This document shows positions 7,973 to 17,678 of a stretch of DNA of 64,000 bases, in pieces. Every line of letters begins with the position of its first letter. The first letter of the stretch is position 1. Below the pieces are notes generated by a model, which saw only the letters and a program-made list of their open reading frames with translations, was not told the origin of the DNA and made no database searches. Origin of the DNA: Roseovarius azorensis (GTDB taxonomy: Bacteria > Pseudomonadota > Alphaproteobacteria > Rhodobacterales > Rhodobacteraceae); NCBI RefSeq assembly GCF_900109455.1, contig NZ_FOAG01000004.1:1-64000 (forward strand), written 5' to 3'. The position numbers and the translations under genes were made by a program.

Positions 7973-9454
7973 TCAGACCGGATCGGCCCAAGACGGATAG
8001 GCAGGCGGAAATATCTCCTCGATCGGCGGGTGGCCCCACGTGCGGTCGGGATATTTCGCGCGCAGCCCCTCGAACTGCGCCTGTGCCCTCACACGCGCGG
8101 CGGCCATATCCAGACCGGCAACCTGCCCGTCCAGCATCGAAAGTCGGCCATCGACGAAAACCGCTCGCGTTACGCGCCCTGTTGCCCCGAGGATCAGGGT
8201 CCGAACCGGATCAACCCTCGGTGCCATCAGCCCATCCTGCATGTCGAAGACGGCGATATCCGCTTTGGCTCCCGGCTCCAGCCGCCCCAGATCGCTGCGC
8301 CCCAAGGCGGCCGCACCACCAAGGGTGGCCGCATCGAACAGATGCTCCGGCGCGGCATCAGGGATACTGTCCCCCGCCATCCGCGCCATCATCACGCCCA
8401 CAGCCATGTTCAGCACCATGTCGGGCGGCGCGGTATCCGTGCCCATCCCGATGTTGATCCCCATCCGCCGCAGCCTGCCGAAGGATCGCAACATCGCACC
8501 GGAGCGGGCAAAAACCAGCGGGCAATGCGCCACCGTCACGCCGTGATCGGCATAGAGTTGCAGATCGTCTTCGGTCGCAAAGGTTGCATGCGGCGCGATC
8601 AACCGGTCGTTCAGCGCGCCAAAGCTGGCCAGCCACTCGGGCGCGGTGGTGCCGTACAGCGTCTGCACCGTATCGCGTTCCATCTTTCCCTGCGCCATGT
8701 GCAATCGCACCGGCACATTCAGATCCCGCGCCGCCGCCATTGTCTGTGTGAGCAGGGTTTCCGTGCAGGTCTCCACCCGGTCGGGGGCCAGCATTCCCTG
8801 GATCAGTCCACCATACCGGCCCGCCTGCGCCCGGACAAAGGCGATGGCATCATCAAGCCCGGCCAGCCCGCGCGCCTCGTCAAAACGCGCCGCCAGAACG
8901 CCGGGCGCGGTGCAGACCATCCCGCCTGACCGATAGGCCGGCCCAAGCCAGACGCGCAGCCCCAACTCGCCCGCCGCCTCGGCCGCAGCCTCGAATTCCG
9001 CAACCGTCTCACCCCACTCGCGATAGAAAAGCGAGGCGATGGGAAGTGCTGAGGTAATGCCGTTGCAGAGCAGTTGAGCAAAGGCAAAGCGCTTTTGAAA
9101 GGCCAGTTCGCCGGGCGCATACATCTCGTAAGGGCCACGACGCACATAGTCCTCGGGCCAGACCCGACCCTTGGCCCAGGCCGGGCCGCAATCGACACCC
9201 AGAACCGTCGTGTCGAGATCCGACAAGGCATCAAGGTCGATCAACCCCGGCGAGATCAGCACCTCCCCAAGATCGATGCGCCGCGCCACCTCGCCCTCGA
9301 ACTGTCGTCCGACGTGAAGGATACGGTCAGCCTCGAACACCACTTCGCCGTTTTCCAGAAGCCTGTGATGACCATCGCGATGGGCCACGATCCAGCGGGC
9401 GGTGAGGGCGGTGCGCCCCGCTGGACGCGCTCCCAGGGTCATATCCAGAAGCAT
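7973..9454 (-). CDS. Amidohydrolase-superfamily protein with altered first metal motif
   Basis: A 493-residue member of the TrzN/AtzB-like amidohydrolases, which hydrolyse C-N or C-Cl bonds in ring and amide compounds. Later metal positions are present: the strand-5 His in VRLHMAQGK, the strand-6 His in LIAPHATFA and the strand-8 Asp in MGTDTAPPDM. The strand-1 HxH motif is replaced: where PGLxxxHxH is expected it reads SPGLIDLDALSDLD. This may change the metal site or mark a non-hydrolytic role. The start at 9454 is supported by a TGATG overlap with the upstream gene's stop. It is the last gene of the minus-strand operon beginning at 17593. Substrate unknown. Confidence 0.8.
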   Translation of the reverse strand: MLLDMTLGARPAGRTALTARWIVAHRDGHHRLLENGEVVFEADRILHVGRQFEGEVARRIDLGEVLISPGLIDLDALSDLDTTVLGVDCGPAWAKGRVWPEDYVRRGPYEMYAPGELAFQKRFAFAQLLCNGITSALPIASLFYREWGETVAEFEAAAEAAGELGLRVWLGPAYRSGGMVCTAPGVLAARFDEARGLAGLDDAIAFVRAQAGRYGGLIQGMLAPDRVETCTETLLTQTMAAARDLNVPVRLHMAQGKMERDTVQTLYGTTAPEWLASFGALNDRLIAPHATFATEDDLQLYADHGVTVAHCPLVFARSGAMLRSFGRLRRMGINIGMGTDTAPPDMVLNMAVGVMMARMAGDSIPDAAPEHLFDAATLGGAAALGRSDLGRLEPGAKADIAVFDMQDGLMAPRVDPVRTLILGATGRVTRAVFVDGRLSMLDGQVAGLDMAAARVRAQAQFEGLRAKYPDRTWGHPPIEEIFPPAYPSWADPV

Positions 9455-10647
9455 CACGAAACCTCTCTCAGGGGTTTGCCGTCGCGACCCGTCACGCGCC
9501 CGCCCTTGACGGTCATCAGCACCGGTCCGCCCGTAGCAACCGCCTCGGCAAGGGTGCGGCCGGGAATCAGCGCCAGATCGGCATTGCATCCCGGTTCCAA
9601 CCCATGCCCAGCAACCCCCATGACCGCCGCGCCACCGGTCGAACAGACCGCCAGCACCAGCGCCAGATCGGCATCGGCGCGCATGTTGTTCTTCTGCGCA
9701 ACGATCCGCGCCCGATCCAGCATGTCGGGGCGGTTCCACGGATTCCAGGTGTCCAGCACCCCGTCACAACCCGCTCCCATCCGCAGACCCACGCCCAGCA
9801 CCCGCTTGACCGCGGGCACCTCTCGCGAAGGCGCGCCAGTAGTCAGGATCGCCACATCCTGCTCCGCCAGTTCGGACAGCAGACCCTCGACCCGCGTCCA
9901 GTCGGGCATCCCGAGGCAGAAGGCATGGCTGATCGCCACTTGCCCCTTCATGCCCAGAACCGCCGTCCGTTCGAGGATCAGTTCCAGCGAAAAGGCCCCC
10001 ATCTCACCCGGCTCGTGCAGGTGAATATCGATCCCGCGCCCATGCTTGTCCGCCAGCCCGAAAATCGCGTCCAGATGCCCTTTCGGGTCGCGGTCGATCC
10101 CGCAGGGGTCAAGCCCGCCCACCAGATCCGCCCCCGCCACCATGGCCTGATCCAGCAGTTCCAGTGTGCCGGGGCGGATCATCAGCCCCGATTGAGGAAA
10201 GGCCACGATCTCGATCTCGACGATACCGCGCAACGCTTCGCGGGTGTCCAGCACACCCTCCAGCACCGAAAGACCATTGACGATGTCCACATCCACGTGG
10301 CTTCGGATATGGGTCGTGCCGTTTCCGACAAGCGCCAGCGCATGACGCATGGACTGGCGCGCAGGATCAAGACCAAGCTGGCGGCGCGCCCGGCGCTCGT
10401 TGTCGATCATAGCGCGCAAGTCGGTGCCGACCGCGTTTTCATACCACTCCATCCCCATCACGGTCTTGTCCAGATGGGTATGCGCCTCGACGAGACCCGG
10501 AATGGCGATGGCACCGCCCGCCTCCTCGACCGGCACGCCGGAGGCGTTGATCCCTGACGCAAGCTCGGCAATCCGCCCGTCACGGATCAACATGTCCGTG
10601 GCTGACGCACCCAGCGGGCGCAGGTTGCGGATCAGAAGGTCTGTCAT
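9454..10647 (-). CDS. Cytosine deaminase/AtzC-like amidohydrolase
   Basis: A 397-residue amidohydrolase most like the CodA/AtzC branch (cytosine deaminase, N-isopropylammelide hydrolase). Metal ligands are in place: HTH in LVEAHTHLDKT near residue 60, the strand-5 His in IDIHLHEPG, the strand-6 His in VAISHAFCLG and the strand-8 Asp in GAGCDGVLDTWNPW, the last being characteristic of this branch. It probably removes an amino or amide group from a ring compound in the cytoplasm. ATG 10647 overlaps the preceding stop as ATGA; a longer upstream frame would run deep into the racemase gene and is unlikely. It acts beside two other amidohydrolases, implying sequential hydrolytic steps. Confidence 0.82.
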   Translation of the reverse strand: MTDLLIRNLRPLGASATDMLIRDGRIAELASGINASGVPVEEAGGAIAIPGLVEAHTHLDKTVMGMEWYENAVGTDLRAMIDNERRARRQLGLDPARQSMRHALALVGNGTTHIRSHVDVDIVNGLSVLEGVLDTREALRGIVEIEIVAFPQSGLMIRPGTLELLDQAMVAGADLVGGLDPCGIDRDPKGHLDAIFGLADKHGRGIDIHLHEPGEMGAFSLELILERTAVLGMKGQVAISHAFCLGMPDWTRVEGLLSELAEQDVAILTTGAPSREVPAVKRVLGVGLRMGAGCDGVLDTWNPWNRPDMLDRARIVAQKNNMRADADLALVLAVCSTGGAAVMGVAGHGLEPGCNADLALIPGRTLAEAVATGGPVLMTVKGGRVTGRDGKPLREVS

Positions 10648-11369
10648 GCGGCCTCCGGGGCGAATCCCCCTGCCTTGAGACGCGGCCAAGCATAGCCGCC
10701 CAGTTTCGATGTGCGGTAGCCCATGCCAATCAACGCTTCGGCCTGCCGGACCGCTGCGGTCACCCCGTCGATCACCAGAATGCCGGTCTCCTGCGATAAC
10801 CGCTCGCACAGCTCTGCCATGCCAGCGCAGCCCAGGACCACAGCCTCAGCCCCGTCCTGCGCCTGTGCCGCGCGGATCTCGGCTGCGATCAGGCGTTCGG
10901 CACATATCGGATCGTCCTCCAGCGCCAGTACCGGCAGGTCGATGGCCCGAACCCTGCGACAGCGCCGTCCTACCCCGTAGGCATCGGCCAGATCCTCGAT
11001 GATCGGGACCGAGCGCGGCAGGGTCGTGATGACAGTGAACCGCACGGACAGCGTCATCGCGACCTGCAAGGCCGCCTGACAAATGCCCAGGACTGGGCCG
11101 GCGGCCACCTCACGCGCGGCATCAAGGCCGGGGTCGTCGAAACAGGCAATGACATGCGCCGCAGCGCCACGCGCCTCGGCCGCGCGGATGGCCGCCAACA
11201 TGGCGGGTACGGCCAGCGCCTCGTCGGCATAGCCTTCGATCGAGGCGGGCGTTGCATGGGCGGTGACAAGATCGATCTGTATGCCCGCAGACACCGCCCG
11301 TCGCGCTGTCCGACCGATCCGGTCTGTCATCGAGACGGTCGAGTTTGGGTTGATTACGTGGATGCGCAT
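10644..11369 (-). CDS. Asp/Glu/hydantoin racemase family protein
   Basis: A 241-residue protein of the HyuE/aspartate-racemase family, cofactor-independent racemases that use two cysteines. The start MRIHVINPNST is typical. The two candidate catalytic cysteines are in VIACFDDPG (N-terminal half) and VVLGCAGM (C-terminal half), at the expected symmetric positions. Hydantoin racemases interconvert 5-substituted hydantoins so that stereospecific hydrolases can consume both enantiomers, which would fit an operon with several amidohydrolases. Start chosen from the TGATG overlap at 11367-11371. The exact substrate is not shown by the sequence. Confidence 0.82.
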   Translation of the reverse strand: MRIHVINPNSTVSMTDRIGRTARRAVSAGIQIDLVTAHATPASIEGYADEALAVPAMLAAIRAAEARGAAAHVIACFDDPGLDAAREVAAGPVLGICQAALQVAMTLSVRFTVITTLPRSVPIIEDLADAYGVGRRCRRVRAIDLPVLALEDDPICAERLIAAEIRAAQAQDGAEAVVLGCAGMAELCERLSQETGILVIDGVTAAVRQAEALIGMGYRTSKLGGYAWPRLKAGGFAPEAA

Positions 11370-12025
11370 CACGTCGCCCTTTTCTTCTGCGGGGTCAGTT
11401 GCGCCACTTCCCACTGCGCCGCCGCAGCGGGTTTGGTCAACTCGAACTGCCGGTCCGCGACGATGTAATTGTCAGCATGAAGCCTGGCGATGGGCTGATA
11501 GACTTCGGGGTTCACATAGCGCCCCCTCACGTCCAGGCAGTCATCGCGCACGGTCATCTCGACCACCTCGCCCAGGATGATTGCGCGGCTGGGGTAATCG
11601 ATGATCCGCTCTACCCGACATTCCATTGCGCAGGGCGTGCGTATCAGGTAGCGGGCATCGATCTGTCGGCAGGGGGCGGTATCAAGCCCGGCAAAGGCGG
11701 GTTCGTCCACATCAGGAGAAAAATTCACACCGCACATAATCATCCCCTCGGCCAGTTCCATATCCACCATGTTGACGCAAAACTCGCCCGTGCGACGGAT
11801 ATTCACCAGCGTATCCTTCTCCCCACCATCCCCGCGTGTCTGGACCCCAAGGATCACGATGGGCGGATCCTGTGAGAAAACGTTGAAAAAACTCATCGGC
11901 GCAGCATTGTTGTGTCCGCCTGCGGACCGCGTGGTAACCAGCGCAATGGGACGTGGGCCGACGAAATTGGTCAGCAGCCGATACCTGTCCTGAGGTGGCA
12001 GCCGCGTGAAATCGAACTCCATCAT
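11369..12025 (-). CDS. Flavin reductase-like FMN-binding protein
   Basis: A 218-residue split-barrel protein of the flavin reductase-like (DIM6/NTAB) family: GPRPIALVTTRSAGGHNNAAPMSFF and later GEFCVNM. Members bind FMN and either supply reduced flavin to a partner monooxygenase or have their own redox activity. No monooxygenase is encoded nearby, so the partner is missing or elsewhere, or the protein works alone. The stop of the upstream ABC ATPase gene overlaps its ATG as ATGA. Its presence suggests a redox or ring-oxidation step among otherwise hydrolytic enzymes. Confidence 0.82.
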   Translation of the reverse strand: MMEFDFTRLPPQDRYRLLTNFVGPRPIALVTTRSAGGHNNAAPMSFFNVFSQDPPIVILGVQTRGDGGEKDTLVNIRRTGEFCVNMVDMELAEGMIMCGVNFSPDVDEPAFAGLDTAPCRQIDARYLIRTPCAMECRVERIIDYPSRAIILGEVVEMTVRDDCLDVRGRYVNPEVYQPIARLHADNYIVADRQFELTKPAAAAQWEVAQLTPQKKRAT

Positions 12026-13041
12026 CCGACCTTTCTGAGCTTCTTGGGATCGCTTCGCCCTTCCTGCACTGCGTGACAGCGGACCTGCGCGTCACCGTGA
12101 ACCCGGAAGGCCGGAGCCTCTGCCCGACAGCGATCATTGACCAGCGGGCAGCGCGGGTTGAAATGACAGCCGGGCGGTGGCGTGATCGGGTTTGGCACCT
12201 CACCCGCAGGACGATCCATATCGCGGTGCGCCATGGTAATGTCCGGCACAGTTTCCAGCAGTAGCCGCGTATAGGGATGCTGCGGCGTGCTGAATATCCG
12301 CTCAGCCGAGGCCAATTCCACCAGACGGCCCAGATACATCACCCCGATCTGATCCGAGATGTAGTTCACCACGGCCAGATCGTGACTGATGAAAAGGTAG
12401 GTCAGCCCCAGTTCCTTCTGCAATTCCCGCATCAGGTTCAGGATTTGTGCCTGCACCGACACATCCAGCGCCGAGGTTGGTTCGTCGCAAACCAGGAATT
12501 CCGGCTTGGTAGAAATCGCCCGCGCAATCGAGATCCGTTGCCGTTGCCCGCCCGAGAATTCATGTGGGAATTTCTCGCCATCCGCGGCGGAGAGACCCAC
12601 GAATTCCAGCAGGCGATCCACCTCCTTGCGGCGCGCGACCGGATCGGGATGGGTGGCAAAGCTTTTCATCGGCTCGCCGATGATGCGTGCCACGCGCCAG
12701 CGCGGGTTGAGGCTGGCATATGGATCCTGAAAGATCATCTGCATCCGACGGCGCACTACAGACGGCTGGCCCGCGCGGATGCCCGCAAGTTCATGCCCGT
12801 CGAACCGGATGCTTCCCCCGGTCGGTCGCGTCAACCCCATCAGCAGCTTGGCCACGGTGGATTTGCCGCAGCCGGATTCGCCCACAAGACTAAGCGTCGT
12901 GCCGCGCTCGATACTGAAATCAACCCCATCGACAGCGTGGACATACCTGCGCTCGCCTCCCTTCATGAGGCGGGTCACGAAGGGCTGCGACAGATCAAAT
13001 GACTTCTTCAGCCCCGAGACGGTCAGGATCGGATCTCTCAT
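12022..13041 (-). CDS. Dipeptide/oligopeptide-type ABC transporter ATPase (OppF-like)
   Basis: A 339-residue nucleotide-binding subunit with Walker A GESGCGKS, signature FSGGQRQRI, Walker B FLVCDEPTSALD and the C-terminal cysteine-rich extension CHFNPRCP that marks oligopeptide-family ATPases (an Fe-S site in some relatives). It pairs with the OppD-like subunit encoded immediately upstream (4-bp overlap) to power the two permeases at 14012-15953. The whole importer probably brings in the compound that the amidohydrolases degrade. Confidence 0.92.
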   Translation of the reverse strand: MRDPILTVSGLKKSFDLSQPFVTRLMKGGERRYVHAVDGVDFSIERGTTLSLVGESGCGKSTVAKLLMGLTRPTGGSIRFDGHELAGIRAGQPSVVRRRMQMIFQDPYASLNPRWRVARIIGEPMKSFATHPDPVARRKEVDRLLEFVGLSAADGEKFPHEFSGGQRQRISIARAISTKPEFLVCDEPTSALDVSVQAQILNLMRELQKELGLTYLFISHDLAVVNYISDQIGVMYLGRLVELASAERIFSTPQHPYTRLLLETVPDITMAHRDMDRPAGEVPNPITPPPGCHFNPRCPLVNDRCRAEAPAFRVHGDAQVRCHAVQEGRSDPKKLRKVG

Positions 13042-14006
13042 GCGGGAACCTCCTCGGTCAGGTGGCAGGCGACCGACAGGGTCGCGCCGCCATTCAGGTC
13101 AGGCCGGGTGTGCCCGCAGATATCCATCCGGTGAGGACAGCGCGGCGCAAAAGCGCACCCCCCCGGGCGGGCATCGGGACGCGGCATGGCTCCTTCGATC
13201 TGCGGCAGCACATCGGGGCGCGCACCGATCCGCGGGATCGAAGCCATCAGGCCGCGCGTATAGGGATGGCGTGGTGCGGTCAGCACCTCGGCCACTGGCC
13301 CTACCTCGACGATACGGCCGGCATACATCACCGCCACCCGGTCGGCGGTTTCGGCAATCACGCCCATGTCATGCGTGACAAGGATCACCGCCACCCCGGT
13401 TTCCCGCGCCAGCTTGCGCAGTAGCGCAATGATCTGCGCCTGCACGCTCACGTCCAGCGCTGTCGTCGGCTCGTCCGCGATCACAAGGCGCGGTTCGGCA
13501 CACAGAGCCAGGGCAATCACGACCCGCTGGCGCATCCCGCCGGAATACTGGTGCGGATAGGTATCGATCCGCGCTTCCGGTGCAGGGATACCGACCCGGC
13601 GCAGCCAGTCGATGGCCCGCTCGCGCGCCTCAGCCTTGGACAGGCGCAGATGGGTTTGAATCGTCTCGATCAGCTGTTCGCCCACGGTCAGCACCGGGTT
13701 GAGGCTGGTCAGCGGATCCTGAAAGATTGCCCCGATCCTGCGCCCCCGGATTCGACGCATCTCTTCCGGGCGAAGCGTGTCGATCCGCTGGCCCTCCAGC
13801 AGAATCCCGCCCTTTACAATGCGGCCGGGGGGCTCGATCAGCCCGATGATGGCGGCACCGGTCATGGACTTGCCCGCCCCGCTTTCGCCGACCATGCCCA
13901 GGATCTCGCCGGGGGAGATGCTCAGCGACACATCCTCGATCGCATTGACCGATCCACGACGACCCGGAAAGGCGACGGTCAGGTTTTCGACAGACAGAAG
14001 GGCCAT
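13038..14006 (-). CDS. Dipeptide/oligopeptide-type ABC transporter ATPase (OppD-like)
   Basis: A 322-residue nucleotide-binding subunit: Walker A GESGAGKS, signature YSGGMRQRV, Walker [13 protein letters not shown], and the C-terminal [10 protein letters not shown] cysteine cluster. Forms the heteromeric ATPase with the next gene (ATGA overlap at 13038-13041). Only 5 bp separate it from the permease gene upstream. It closely resembles the ATPase that begins at 63834. Confidence 0.92.
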   Translation of the reverse strand: MALLSVENLTVAFPGRRGSVNAIEDVSLSISPGEILGMVGESGAGKSMTGAAIIGLIEPPGRIVKGGILLEGQRIDTLRPEEMRRIRGRRIGAIFQDPLTSLNPVLTVGEQLIETIQTHLRLSKAEARERAIDWLRRVGIPAPEARIDTYPHQYSGGMRQRVVIALALCAEPRLVIADEPTTALDVSVQAQIIALLRKLARETGVAVILVTHDMGVIAETADRVAVMYAGRIVEVGPVAEVLTAPRHPYTRGLMASIPRIGARPDVLPQIEGAMPRPDARPGGCAFAPRCPHRMDICGHTRPDLNGGATLSVACHLTEEVPA

Positions 14007-14011
14007 GGCGT

Positions 14012-14953
14012 TTACCTCAGCTTGGGGTTCAGGGCGTCGCGCAGCCAGTCACCCAGCAGGTTGACCGCCAGCACAAGAGCAACCAGCACAACGGAGGGGA
14101 AGATTACCACCCACCAGATGCCCGAGAACAGGTATTCGTTACCGATCCGAATCAGCGTGCCAAGACTAGGCTGCGTGGCCGGCATGCCGACGCCAAGGAA
14201 GGATAGCGTCGCCTCGGTCAACACGGCCATGCCCAGGTTGATCGTGGCAATGACCAGAACCGGCCCCAGCACGTTGGGCAGGATGTGGTTCATCATGATC
14301 CCCATGCCCGATACGCCGTTGATCCGCGCCGCCTGCACATATTCCTTCTGCCGCTCCACCATCGTCGAGCCGCGCACGGTGCGGGCATATTGCACCCAGT
14401 TGGTCAGGCCGATGGCCAGGATCAACACCCAGATCGCCGCATCGGCGTGCCGGTCCGGCGGCAGCACGCCGCGCGCGATACCGTTCACCAGCAGGGCCAC
14501 CAGAATGGCTGGAAAGCTGAGCAGGATATCCGCCACCCGCATGATGGCACCATCCACCATGCCGCCAACGAAACCGCCCAGCAGCCCCAGCGAGATACCC
14601 ACGACAGCCGCCAGTGCGACACTGGCAAAGCCCACGATCAGTGACAGGCGCAGCCCGTAAAGGATCGAGGAGTAAACGTCGCGCGCCTGTTCATCCGTCC
14701 CGAGGAGATAGCGAGGATCGCCCCCTTCCACCCAGGCAGGCGGCAACTCGCTGTCCAGCAGCAACAATTGCGAGATGTCATATGGGTTTTGCGTCGCCAG
14801 CATTGGTGCAAAGAGCGCCGCCGCAAACAGAATTAGGATCAGCACCGATGATATGCGGGCCGTCCAGGAATGTCGAAAGTTCCACGCGATGTCACTGTCC
14901 AGCAGGCGAGCCAGCGTCGAGGCTGTCGTCCTGGATTGCGTCGTGTCTGTCAT
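14012..14953 (-). CDS. Dipeptide-type ABC transporter permease (OppC/DppC-like)
   Basis: A 313-residue inner-membrane permease with an N-terminal cytoplasmic segment, a first helix at about 35-55 and a five-helix core. The coupling loop EYVQAARINGVSGMGIMMNHILPN contacts the ATPase. The family signature LGTDEQARDVYSSILYGLR is present. MTDTTQSR at 14953, preceded by a GGGAGGA ribosome binding site, is the right start; the frame continues upstream without a good site. The second permease lies 16 bp upstream. It aligns well by eye with the permease at 62896-63837. Confidence 0.92.
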   Translation of the reverse strand: MTDTTQSRTTASTLARLLDSDIAWNFRHSWTARISSVLILILFAAALFAPMLATQNPYDISQLLLLDSELPPAWVEGGDPRYLLGTDEQARDVYSSILYGLRLSLIVGFASVALAAVVGISLGLLGGFVGGMVDGAIMRVADILLSFPAILVALLVNGIARGVLPPDRHADAAIWVLILAIGLTNWVQYARTVRGSTMVERQKEYVQAARINGVSGMGIMMNHILPNVLGPVLVIATINLGMAVLTEATLSFLGVGMPATQPSLGTLIRIGNEYLFSGIWWVVIFPSVVLVALVLAVNLLGDWLRDALNPKLR

Positions 14954-14969
14954 CACATCCTCCCTTGTG

Positions 14970-15953
14970 TCAGTGGGCCGCACGCGCGCCTTCGACCCGC
15001 AGACGCGGGTCCAGCACGGCATAGAGCAGATCGACAGTGGTGTTGATGATCACGAAGATCAGGCTGACCAGCACAAGATAAGCGGCCATCACGGGCACGT
15101 CGCCAAAGCTGACTGCCTGGATGAAGAGCGCGCCCATACCCGGCCATTGAAACACGGTCTCAGTGATGATCGCAAAGGCGATCAGACCGCCCAGTTGCAA
15201 CCCGAAGATGGTGATGACCGGGATCAGCGTGTTCTTAAGCGCATGGCGAAAATGGATCGACCGGTTGGTCAGCCCGCGCGCCTTTGCGAACTTGATGTAG
15301 TCGGTGCGCAGCACCTCCATCATCTCGGCCCGAACCAGCCGCATGATCAGCGTGAGTTGGAACAGGCACAGCATCACCGAAGGCAGGATCAGCGCCTTGA
15401 GGCCCGAAAGCGTCAGAAAGCCGGTGGACCACCACCCCACATCGACAACCGTGCCGCGCCCGAACGAAGGCAGCCAGCCCAGCCAGACCGAGAACACCAG
15501 GATCAGCAAGATGCCCGTCACGAAAGTCGGTAGCGAGATCCCCACCAGCGACATCAGTTGCAAGACCTGCGTCGAGATGCTGTTGGGCCGGAGCGCCGTC
15601 AGAATTCCCAACGGGATGCCAATCGCCAGCGACAGCCCGGCCGCCACCAGAACCAGTTCGGCCGTGGCGGGGAAGCGTTCGGCCAGCAACGTCGAAACCG
15701 GGCGCGCATTGCGCCACGACAGACCGAAATCGCCGATAGCGGCACGGGCGACAAAGCGGCCATACTGTATCCAGATCGGCTGATCGAGACCAAGGCGTTC
15801 ACGCACGGCGTCGCGCTCTTCAGTAGTGGCGTTCTCGGCCACCATGGAATTGACCGGATCGCCCATGAAACGGAACATCATGAAGGCAATGAGCGCGACG
15901 GCAAGCATCACGAAAACCGACTGAATGATCCGGCGGATCAGAAATCCAAACAT
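14970..15953 (-). CDS. Dipeptide-type ABC transporter permease (OppB/DppB-like)
   Basis: A 327-residue permease that starts directly with its first helix (MFGFLIRRIIQSVFVMLAVA). It has the family features GDPVNSM after helix 1, ERLGLDQPIWIQYGRF, and the coupling loop DYIKFAKARGLTNRSIHFRH followed by ALKNTLIPVIT. A hairpin in the 74-bp gap between the upstream substrate-binding protein gene and this gene could reduce readthrough so that the binding protein is made in excess. It resembles the permease at 61911-62894 almost segment by segment. Confidence 0.92.
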   Translation of the reverse strand: MFGFLIRRIIQSVFVMLAVALIAFMMFRFMGDPVNSMVAENATTEERDAVRERLGLDQPIWIQYGRFVARAAIGDFGLSWRNARPVSTLLAERFPATAELVLVAAGLSLAIGIPLGILTALRPNSISTQVLQLMSLVGISLPTFVTGILLILVFSVWLGWLPSFGRGTVVDVGWWSTGFLTLSGLKALILPSVMLCLFQLTLIMRLVRAEMMEVLRTDYIKFAKARGLTNRSIHFRHALKNTLIPVITIFGLQLGGLIAFAIITETVFQWPGMGALFIQAVSFGDVPVMAAYLVLVSLIFVIINTTVDLLYAVLDPRLRVEGARAAH

Positions 15954-15982
15954 TGCGGAACCTCCCCTTGTTCTTGACCGGC

Positions 15983-16019
15983 GGCAGAGGGCGCAAGCGC
16001 GGCGCGCCTGCCCCCTGCC
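15983..16019 (-). terminator. Intra-operon hairpin between binding protein and permease genes
   Basis: In the minus-strand transcript GGCAGGGGGC (from 16019 down) can pair with GCCCTCTGCC (to 15983): 10 pairs including one G-U. There is no U-tract, so it is more likely a partial terminator or mRNA-stabilising stem than a full terminator. Confidence 0.45.
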
Positions 16020-16027
16020 CACTCATG

Positions 16028-17593
16028 TCACTTGGTGACGCGCGCATACCAGAGCCGCACCAGATCATCGGCCGCCTGCGGGATCTCGACCGTATCACGG
16101 ACTGCCCAGGACAGCGGTTGCTGGTGCAGTGGCAGCCAGGCGATATCGGCCTTGGCCAGCATCAGCGCCTCGACCATCATCGCATTGCGCTTTGAGGGAT
16201 CGACCTCGACAGCCACGGCCTTTGTCAGCTCGTCCACCTTGGGGTTCGAATAGCCTGCCGGGGTAAAGGTGCCGTACTCCCCGCCAGGGCTTGCCAGCAT
16301 CGCCGACAGGACGGAAAAGCCGTCCAGCATCGGCAGCGTCGCCCATCCCAGCATGAACAGGTCCACCTGCCGGTTGTCTACCTTCTGGAAATGCATCTGG
16401 CGCGGTTCGGTCACCAGACGCGGCTCCAGCCCGGCCTGCGCCAGCATGGCGGCCATGGCCTGGCAGATACCCTCGTCATTCACATAGCGGTCGTTGGGAC
16501 AGTTCAGGTTGAAGGCGAAACCATCGGGATAACCCGCCTCGACCAGCAGTGCCCTGGCACGTTCGGGGTCATAGGGCAGACGTTGGTCCATCGCCTCGGT
16601 ATAGCCATTCACCTCAGGTGCGATCAACGAGCCAGTGACACGCGACTTGCCACGCATGATACGTTCGCGGATCAGATCCATGTTGATCGCATGGTACAGC
16701 GCCTGCCGCACCCGGATATCCTTGAGGGGATTGCCCTCGACATTTCCATCCACAAGGCTGTCGCCCATGTTGATGCCCATCATGATGCTGCGCAGACCAG
16801 GATTCTGCAGCATACGTACACCCTCTGATGCCTCGATTCGCCCGGCATCCTGCAACGGCGCGGGCTCGATCAGATCGATCTCCCCGGACAGAAGCGCCGC
16901 CACCCGCGTGGCATCCGATCCGATGGGCGTGTGTTCGATCCGCGTCAGGTTGTGCTGCGGCGTATCCCACCAGCCTTCGTTCACAACCAGAACGTTCAGC
17001 GCGTCGGGGCGGCGGCTCTCCAGCTTGAAGGGCCCTGTGCCGTTCGCGTTGTTGGTGGTGTGACCCTCCTCACCCTGGCTTGCGTCGATAGGGGCCACCG
17101 CGTTGTTCGCCTCCAGCCAGCCACGGTCTAGAATGAAGATGTTGGTCAGGTAATTGTTCAACAGCGGTGTCGGTCCCTCTAGGATCAGATCAACCGTCAG
17201 GTCGTCCACGATCTCGACCGCCTTCAGCCCCGGCAGGTTGCCGCGCAGCGGGGATTTCGGATCCACCGCCCGCATCAGCGACACCTGCACGTCATCCGCG
17301 CCAAAGGCTTCGCCGCCGTGAAAACTCACGCCCTCGCGCAGCGTGAAGCGAACACGGGTCGGCTCGATGACCTCCCAGCCGGTGGCAAGGGCAGGTTCGA
17401 TGTTCAGATCCGCATCATAACGCACCAACGGCTCATAAAGGTGGTGGGTAAAGATATTCGTGAAGCTGTCCGTGACGGCATGAGGGTCGAGCCCATAGAC
17501 GTCACGCGCCGTGGCAAAGCGCAGGGTTTCGGCACTAACCCCGGTCGCGACAAGCGTCGCGGCAGCGGCGGACATCATGAGGTGGCGAAGCAT
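16028..17593 (-). CDS. Dipeptide-type ABC transporter substrate-binding protein (SBP_bac_5)
   Basis: A 521-residue periplasmic binding protein. The Sec signal peptide MLRHLMMSAAAATLVATGVSA is followed by ETLRFATARDVYGLDPHAV, the usual family opening, then EPLVRYDADLNIEPALATGW. ATG 17593 was chosen over the in-frame upstream codons because it begins the signal peptide and follows a GGGAGA-type site. First gene of the minus-strand catabolic/import operon and divergent from a GntR gene, 181 bp away, with a palindromic operator between them. The ligand cannot be read from the sequence, but clustering with amidohydrolases suggests an amide or heterocycle rather than a peptide. Confidence 0.9.
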   Translation of the reverse strand: MLRHLMMSAAAATLVATGVSAETLRFATARDVYGLDPHAVTDSFTNIFTHHLYEPLVRYDADLNIEPALATGWEVIEPTRVRFTLREGVSFHGGEAFGADDVQVSLMRAVDPKSPLRGNLPGLKAVEIVDDLTVDLILEGPTPLLNNYLTNIFILDRGWLEANNAVAPIDASQGEEGHTTNNANGTGPFKLESRRPDALNVLVVNEGWWDTPQHNLTRIEHTPIGSDATRVAALLSGEIDLIEPAPLQDAGRIEASEGVRMLQNPGLRSIMMGINMGDSLVDGNVEGNPLKDIRVRQALYHAINMDLIRERIMRGKSRVTGSLIAPEVNGYTEAMDQRLPYDPERARALLVEAGYPDGFAFNLNCPNDRYVNDEGICQAMAAMLAQAGLEPRLVTEPRQMHFQKVDNRQVDLFMLGWATLPMLDGFSVLSAMLASPGGEYGTFTPAGYSNPKVDELTKAVAVEVDPSKRNAMMVEALMLAKADIAWLPLHQQPLSWAVRDTVEIPQAADDLVRLWYARVTK

Positions 17594-17678
17594 TGGCAAG
17601 TCTCCCGTTGGTTTCTGCGCGGGCCGCATTGCTTTGACTGCATGGCCGCGATGCATATATTGCAAACATAAATAGTCT

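Noticed and set aside
11369..12025. RutF of the pyrimidine (rut) pathway
   Set aside because: It is a flavin-reductase-like protein, but RutA, RutB and the other rut genes are absent. The neighbours are amidohydrolases and a racemase.
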